Shown here one piece after another: positions 14,427-17,521 of a stretch of 17,521 nt of DNA. The position numbers were made by a program, and so were the translations under genes. The stretch comes from Thermoplasmata archaeon. GTDB taxonomy: Archaea; Thermoplasmatota; Thermoplasmata; Thermoplasmatales; Thermoplasmataceae. The notes under the pieces were generated by a model that was not told the DNA's origin, ran no database searches, and saw only the letters and a list, made by a program, of their open reading frames with translations. The stretch covers positions 1 to 17,521 of the forward strand of contig JAKAAK010000032.1 in NCBI GenBank assembly GCA_021797025.1, read 5' to 3'. Each line of letters opens with the position of its first letter. Within the stretch, counting starts at the first letter, position 1.

Positions 14427-14742
14427 GATATAAGTGCTGGATTAAATAAAGTATAAATTTCGGCTCTTTAAATTTTCTCCCATTCAGACCTTAATATAAT
14501 TGCCGTATTGCTATGACTAAAACAAAAATAATGATGAACATGTAAGAGCTATTTCCATTGTATATTTGTGCCATATAAATGAATTACAATGTTTTTGAAA
14601 TAAATGCGGTATACTTCAATTTTTGAACACAAGAAATTATTATTTGTAGAATGCATACACAATTACAAAAAATCACAGGATTAATTAAAAAAGAGTTTCT
14701 TGAATAAAATCGATTATGAAATAAGTATTTATTTTAAAAATT
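14427..14742. other. Intergenic region without recognisable gene
   Basis: This 316-base AT-rich stretch follows the end of the MFS gene on the minus strand and precedes the ATPase promoter. Short ATG frames on either strand end within a few codons, and I saw no tRNA or strong inverted repeat. A T-rich run on the minus strand just after the MFS stop may terminate that transcript. Confidence 0.5.
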
Positions 14743-16122
14743 TTATTTAGCTCCTGTAGTAGTTACCGGGGAATGCTCTTCTTCAGCATTGATTTCTTCT
14801 AAAGTCTTTCCTTTTGTTTCTGTTCCCAGGAATACTGTTGCCAGTAAACCAACTACTGCCAGTCCAGTAAAGAAGAAAAGACTTGTACTGAAACCGTAAG
14901 CTGTAACTATAAACGGAAATGTGGTTATACCTAATATTGCCCCTATCCTGCTCACAGACGTTCCAAAACCCTGTGCCGTTGCCCGGTCTTCTGTTGGAAA
15001 TAACTCGACGGGATATACAAAATCTGTGGAGCCTGGACCGATGGCTTCCGTTATGTAGAATATAAGGAATAGTGCAAATATGAGTGCTCCATCGGTTATA
15101 AATGCAGACTTATTCGGAACGTAATACGTAACTATACCCAGGGCAGCCAGTGAGACAACCATACCGGAAAACCCGAGAATTGTAATTCCTTTTCTTCCTA
15201 TTCTATCAATCAGTATTATGGCTGTAATGCTACCCAGTATAGCAAATACGTCAAATATGCCTGAACCTAGAACTGCTAACCTCGCCTTTAAGCCCAGTAG
15301 TTCAAGGATTGTAGGACTGAATATACTTATACCGTAGAATGAAGCGTCAAAGGTAAACCAGAATATTCCGATGAAAAGCAGGCTCCTGATATATTTCTTG
15401 CTTACTAGATCCTTTAAAGGATTTTTATTATCCTTTTTAATTACTGCAAGATTATCAGAGGTTCCTGTAAGTTCCTCTTCTACTTCCGATGCTTCCCTGG
15501 TTTTTCCTTTGTTGTTAAGCCATCTTGCTGACTCTGGCACATCTCTTCTGAGTATCAGAATAATTGCCGCAGGTATTATTCCCAGAATAAACATGTACCT
15601 CCATGATTGGGGTCCGAGGGAAAGCAGGAGATATCCAGTTCCCGCTGCCACTGCAGCACCTACAAACCAGGCAAGTACATTTGTAACCAGTAACTTTCCC
15701 CTGTATTTGACCGGTGAGAACTCACTTATAATGGTTGTACCTATTGCATAGTCAGCGCCCAGTCCCAAACCAAGTATAAACCTCATGGTAAATAATGAGG
15801 CGAAGTTCCATGAAAATGCTGTTGCTATGGTAAGGATGATGAATATAACCATATCGTACATATACATAGTCCTTCTTCCATATAGATCGGTAATGTATCC
15901 GAAAAGTATCGCTCCCACGAGCATACCTATTGTTGTCGAAGCACCTATCATCGCCTTTCCGAAATCGGTATTCAGGTCAAACGCTGTTTTGGACATTACA
16001 ATCAGGGCAACTGATATAATGGAAATATCATAGCCGTCAAGGAATGTCCCTCCCACAGATAAGGCTGTAATCTTTTTATGCAAAGAATTCATCTTTGCAT
16101 TATCCAGAGCATTGTATGCCAT
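14743..16122 (-). CDS. MFS transporter, metabolite:H+ symporter type with intact DGYD motif
   Basis: This 12-segment membrane protein is probably a proton-coupled organic-acid or sugar transporter. The first transmembrane segment holds GGTFLDGYDISIISVAL, whose Asp-Gly-Tyr-Asp matches the motif essential in aromatic-acid:H+ symporters such as PcaK. Motif A is YITDLYGRR, RFILGLGLGADYAIG and SEFSPVKYRGK mark the fourth and fifth segments, VPESARWL follows TM6, ELFPTEDRATAQGFG is near TM10, and the C-terminus has GTETKGKTLEEI. I start it at 16122 (MAYNALDNAK) because a TATA element sits 26 bases upstream; the longer reading from 16161 would add 13 hydrophobic residues encoded across the promoter itself. 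It follows another MFS gene on the same strand but has its own promoter. Substrate unknown. Confidence 0.85.
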   Translation of the reverse strand: MAYNALDNAKMNSLHKKITALSVGGTFLDGYDISIISVALIVMSKTAFDLNTDFGKAMIGASTTIGMLVGAILFGYITDLYGRRTMYMYDMVIFIILTIATAFSWNFASLFTMRFILGLGLGADYAIGTTIISEFSPVKYRGKLLVTNVLAWFVGAAVAAGTGYLLLSLGPQSWRYMFILGIIPAAIILILRRDVPESARWLNNKGKTREASEVEEELTGTSDNLAVIKKDNKNPLKDLVSKKYIRSLLFIGIFWFTFDASFYGISIFSPTILELLGLKARLAVLGSGIFDVFAILGSITAIILIDRIGRKGITILGFSGMVVSLAALGIVTYYVPNKSAFITDGALIFALFLIFYITEAIGPGSTDFVYPVELFPTEDRATAQGFGTSVSRIGAILGITTFPFIVTAYGFSTSLFFFTGLAVVGLLATVFLGTETKGKTLEEINAEEEHSPVTTTGAK

Positions 16123-16143
16123 GCTAATCCATAGAGGGTATGT

Positions 16144-16155
16144 ATTTAATAAAAA
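16144..16155 (-). promoter_or_regulatory. TATA element that decides the MFS start
   Basis: On the minus strand TTTTTATTAAAT is centred about 26 bases before the ATG at 16122. It lies inside the longer open frame that begins at 16161, which argues that this extension is not translated. Confidence 0.5.
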
Positions 16156-16238
16156 TCCCAATAGAAAAGATTGTTCAATATACCTGTATATACCAATATT
16201 TAGAAGATATAGAAATTAAATTTTTGAAAATTATAAAA

Positions 16239-17519
16239 TTATCTGGAATGTTTTACGAACAGAACTAAGACACCAGCAAGTCCTGCAAAGATAGCCATTC
16301 CATAGACGCCTGCTACAAATGAGTGTGTTACAGTTTCCAGACCGCCGACTATTATGGGACCTACAGCACCCCCTAGATTTCCAAGACCGTTTATGAGACC
16401 TATGGATGCAGCTGAACTTTCTCTGGTAAGAGATTCCTGTGGTATATTCCAGAATACCGGGAGGAATGTGAATATTCCTATAGCTGATATAGTAAAGAAT
16501 ATGAAGGACACAACTGCATTCGATATTGTAAAGGCACTCAGTGATAATCCTATAAAAGCGATAAAGAATATAATTGCAGTTAAGCGTTTTCTATCTCCTT
16601 TCCTGTCGGAATATCTTAGTATGAATATCAGGGCGATTGCCGCAACTACATACGGTATATCTGATAGGAAGCTAGATTCAGCAGCATGTACATGCGTAAA
16701 GGACCCGATAATAGATGGAAGCCAGATGGAGTATCCGTAGAGTGCTGTTACACCGAGGAAATAAACGACAGTTAGAAGTATAACATCTGGCTGCATAAGG
16801 GCTTCCTTCCATGAAACTTTTATTGGTTTGTTTTTCTCTTCCAGATCAAGGTCACCCTGAAGGGCATCCCTCTCCTGCTTTGACATCCATTTTGCCTGTT
16901 CCGGGAAATCAGTTATAACTACCCAGAGTATAGCAACTGATATGAGTGCAAGTATCCCCTCTATAACGAAAAGATATCTCCATCCGGGGTTATCACCATA
17001 TACCAGGAATATTTCTCCGGAAATAAGTCCACCGAATATTCCTGCAACAGGAATAGCAGCATTGAAGAAGCTGTTGGCAACTCCTCTTTCAGACTCGATA
17101 AACCACACTCCCATGAAGAACATAACACCTGCATAGAACGGTGCCTCCGCGAGACCGAGAATGAATCGCAGAGCATATATTTCGGGAACATTTTGAACAA
17201 AGCCCGTGGCTATTGTAATTATTCCCCATGCGGTGAATGCTACTGCAAATATCTTTCTAACACCTACCTTATTTATTCTTAATGTGGTAAAAACCTGTGG
17301 TAATGCATAAGCCACAAAAAACAGAGCCGAGGCAATTCCTGCTATTAAATCCGCAGATGATTTAGACACACCGATATCAAGAAACATTCCCGCATCTATA
17401 GCGTAGGAAAGATTCACCCGATCCAGAAAGTTTATCACATACAGAAAAAACAGTATAGGCGCAATTCTTATATATCTCTTTTTCAGAGTAGATGCAACAC
17501 TAACCTGAGTATTTTCCAT
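16239..17519 (-). CDS. MFS transporter, anion:cation symporter (ACS) family
   Basis: This 426-residue, 12-segment transporter carries the ACS-family hallmark INFLDRVNLSYA in TM1 (D33, R34, N36), as in tartrate, phthalate and 4-hydroxyphenylacetate permeases. Other family features are RFILGLAEAPFYAGVMFFMGVWF (TM4, about 117-139), the ERGVANSFFNAA loop, PGWRYLFVIEG before TM6, FPEQAKWMS after it, and GLINGLGNLGGAVGP near TM11. Such proteins take up organic anions with protons. The ATG at 17519 gives an N-terminal tail of normal length, though only two bases upstream are visible so the promoter cannot be judged. It is upstream of another MFS gene on the same strand. An aromatic or hydroxycarboxylic acid substrate is plausible given the homogentisate operon elsewhere in the window, but that is inference. 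Confidence 0.88.
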   Translation of the reverse strand: MENTQVSVASTLKKRYIRIAPILFFLYVINFLDRVNLSYAIDAGMFLDIGVSKSSADLIAGIASALFFVAYALPQVFTTLRINKVGVRKIFAVAFTAWGIITIATGFVQNVPEIYALRFILGLAEAPFYAGVMFFMGVWFIESERGVANSFFNAAIPVAGIFGGLISGEIFLVYGDNPGWRYLFVIEGILALISVAILWVVITDFPEQAKWMSKQERDALQGDLDLEEKNKPIKVSWKEALMQPDVILLTVVYFLGVTALYGYSIWLPSIIGSFTHVHAAESSFLSDIPYVVAAIALIFILRYSDRKGDRKRLTAIIFFIAFIGLSLSAFTISNAVVSFIFFTISAIGIFTFLPVFWNIPQESLTRESSAASIGLINGLGNLGGAVGPIIVGGLETVTHSFVAGVYGMAIFAGLAGVLVLFVKHSR

Positions 17520-17521
17520 GT

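Noticed and set aside
15371..15751. 126-codon plus-strand open frame
   Set aside because: It is a shadow of the MFS gene on the minus strand, with low-complexity Ser/Leu-rich composition and no start signals.
16354..16740. 128-codon plus-strand open frame
   Set aside because: It is fully antisense to the ACS-family transporter, and its translation shows no recognisable domain.
1..17521. CRISPR array, insertion sequence or rRNA
   Set aside because: No regularly spaced direct repeats, transposase-like frames or rRNA-like conserved stretches were seen on either strand.

Overview
The window looks like a chromosomal segment of an aerobic, probably thermoacidophilic archaeon of the Thermoplasmatales type (Ferroplasma, Acidiplasma, Picrophilus or Cuniculiplasma-like). 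This is inferred from AT-rich DNA, TATA elements centred about 24-27 bases before start codons with almost no leader, Shine-Dalgarno motifs mainly at internal or leadered genes, a Sulfolobus-type alcohol dehydrogenase and an archaeal-type AAA ATPase with a C-terminal nuclease fold. The species was not identified.

Layout. 1-1318 (minus, cut by the left edge): acetoacetate-CoA ligase. 1445-3324 (plus): zinc alcohol dehydrogenase, then an SDR closely resembling 3-hydroxybutyrate dehydrogenase. 3629-5047 (minus): MFS transporter. 5048-5495: a long divergent regulatory region. 5496-8602 (plus): a tight three-gene operon for 4-hydroxyphenylpyruvate dioxygenase, fumarylacetoacetase and homogentisate 1,2-dioxygenase. 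8626-9297 (minus): heme-oxygenase-like dimetal oxidase. 9530-11428 (minus): Gfo/Idh/MocA oxidoreductase and aldo/keto reductase. 11616-12986 (plus): hemerythrin-like protein and metallo-beta-lactamase-fold hydrolase. 13015-14394 (minus): AAA ATPase/nuclease. 14743-17519 (minus): two MFS transporters. No rRNA, tRNA, CRISPR array or insertion sequence was seen.

How the genes fit together. The central operon would carry 4-hydroxyphenylpyruvate (from tyrosine) through homogentisate and maleylacetoacetate/fumarylacetoacetate to fumarate and acetoacetate. The flanking left block handles acetoacetate: the ligase makes acetoacetyl-CoA, and the SDR resembles the enzyme that interconverts acetoacetate and 3-hydroxybutyrate. 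A near-matching TATGCGA-type motif lies about 55-60 bases upstream of both the alcohol dehydrogenase and the dioxygenase operon, hinting at joint control. No maleylacetoacetate isomerase and no aromatic aminotransferase are present in the window. The three MFS transporters are candidates for organic or aromatic acid uptake, but their substrates cannot be read from sequence. The right half (oxidoreductases, hemerythrin, hydrolase, ATPase) has no evident single pathway.
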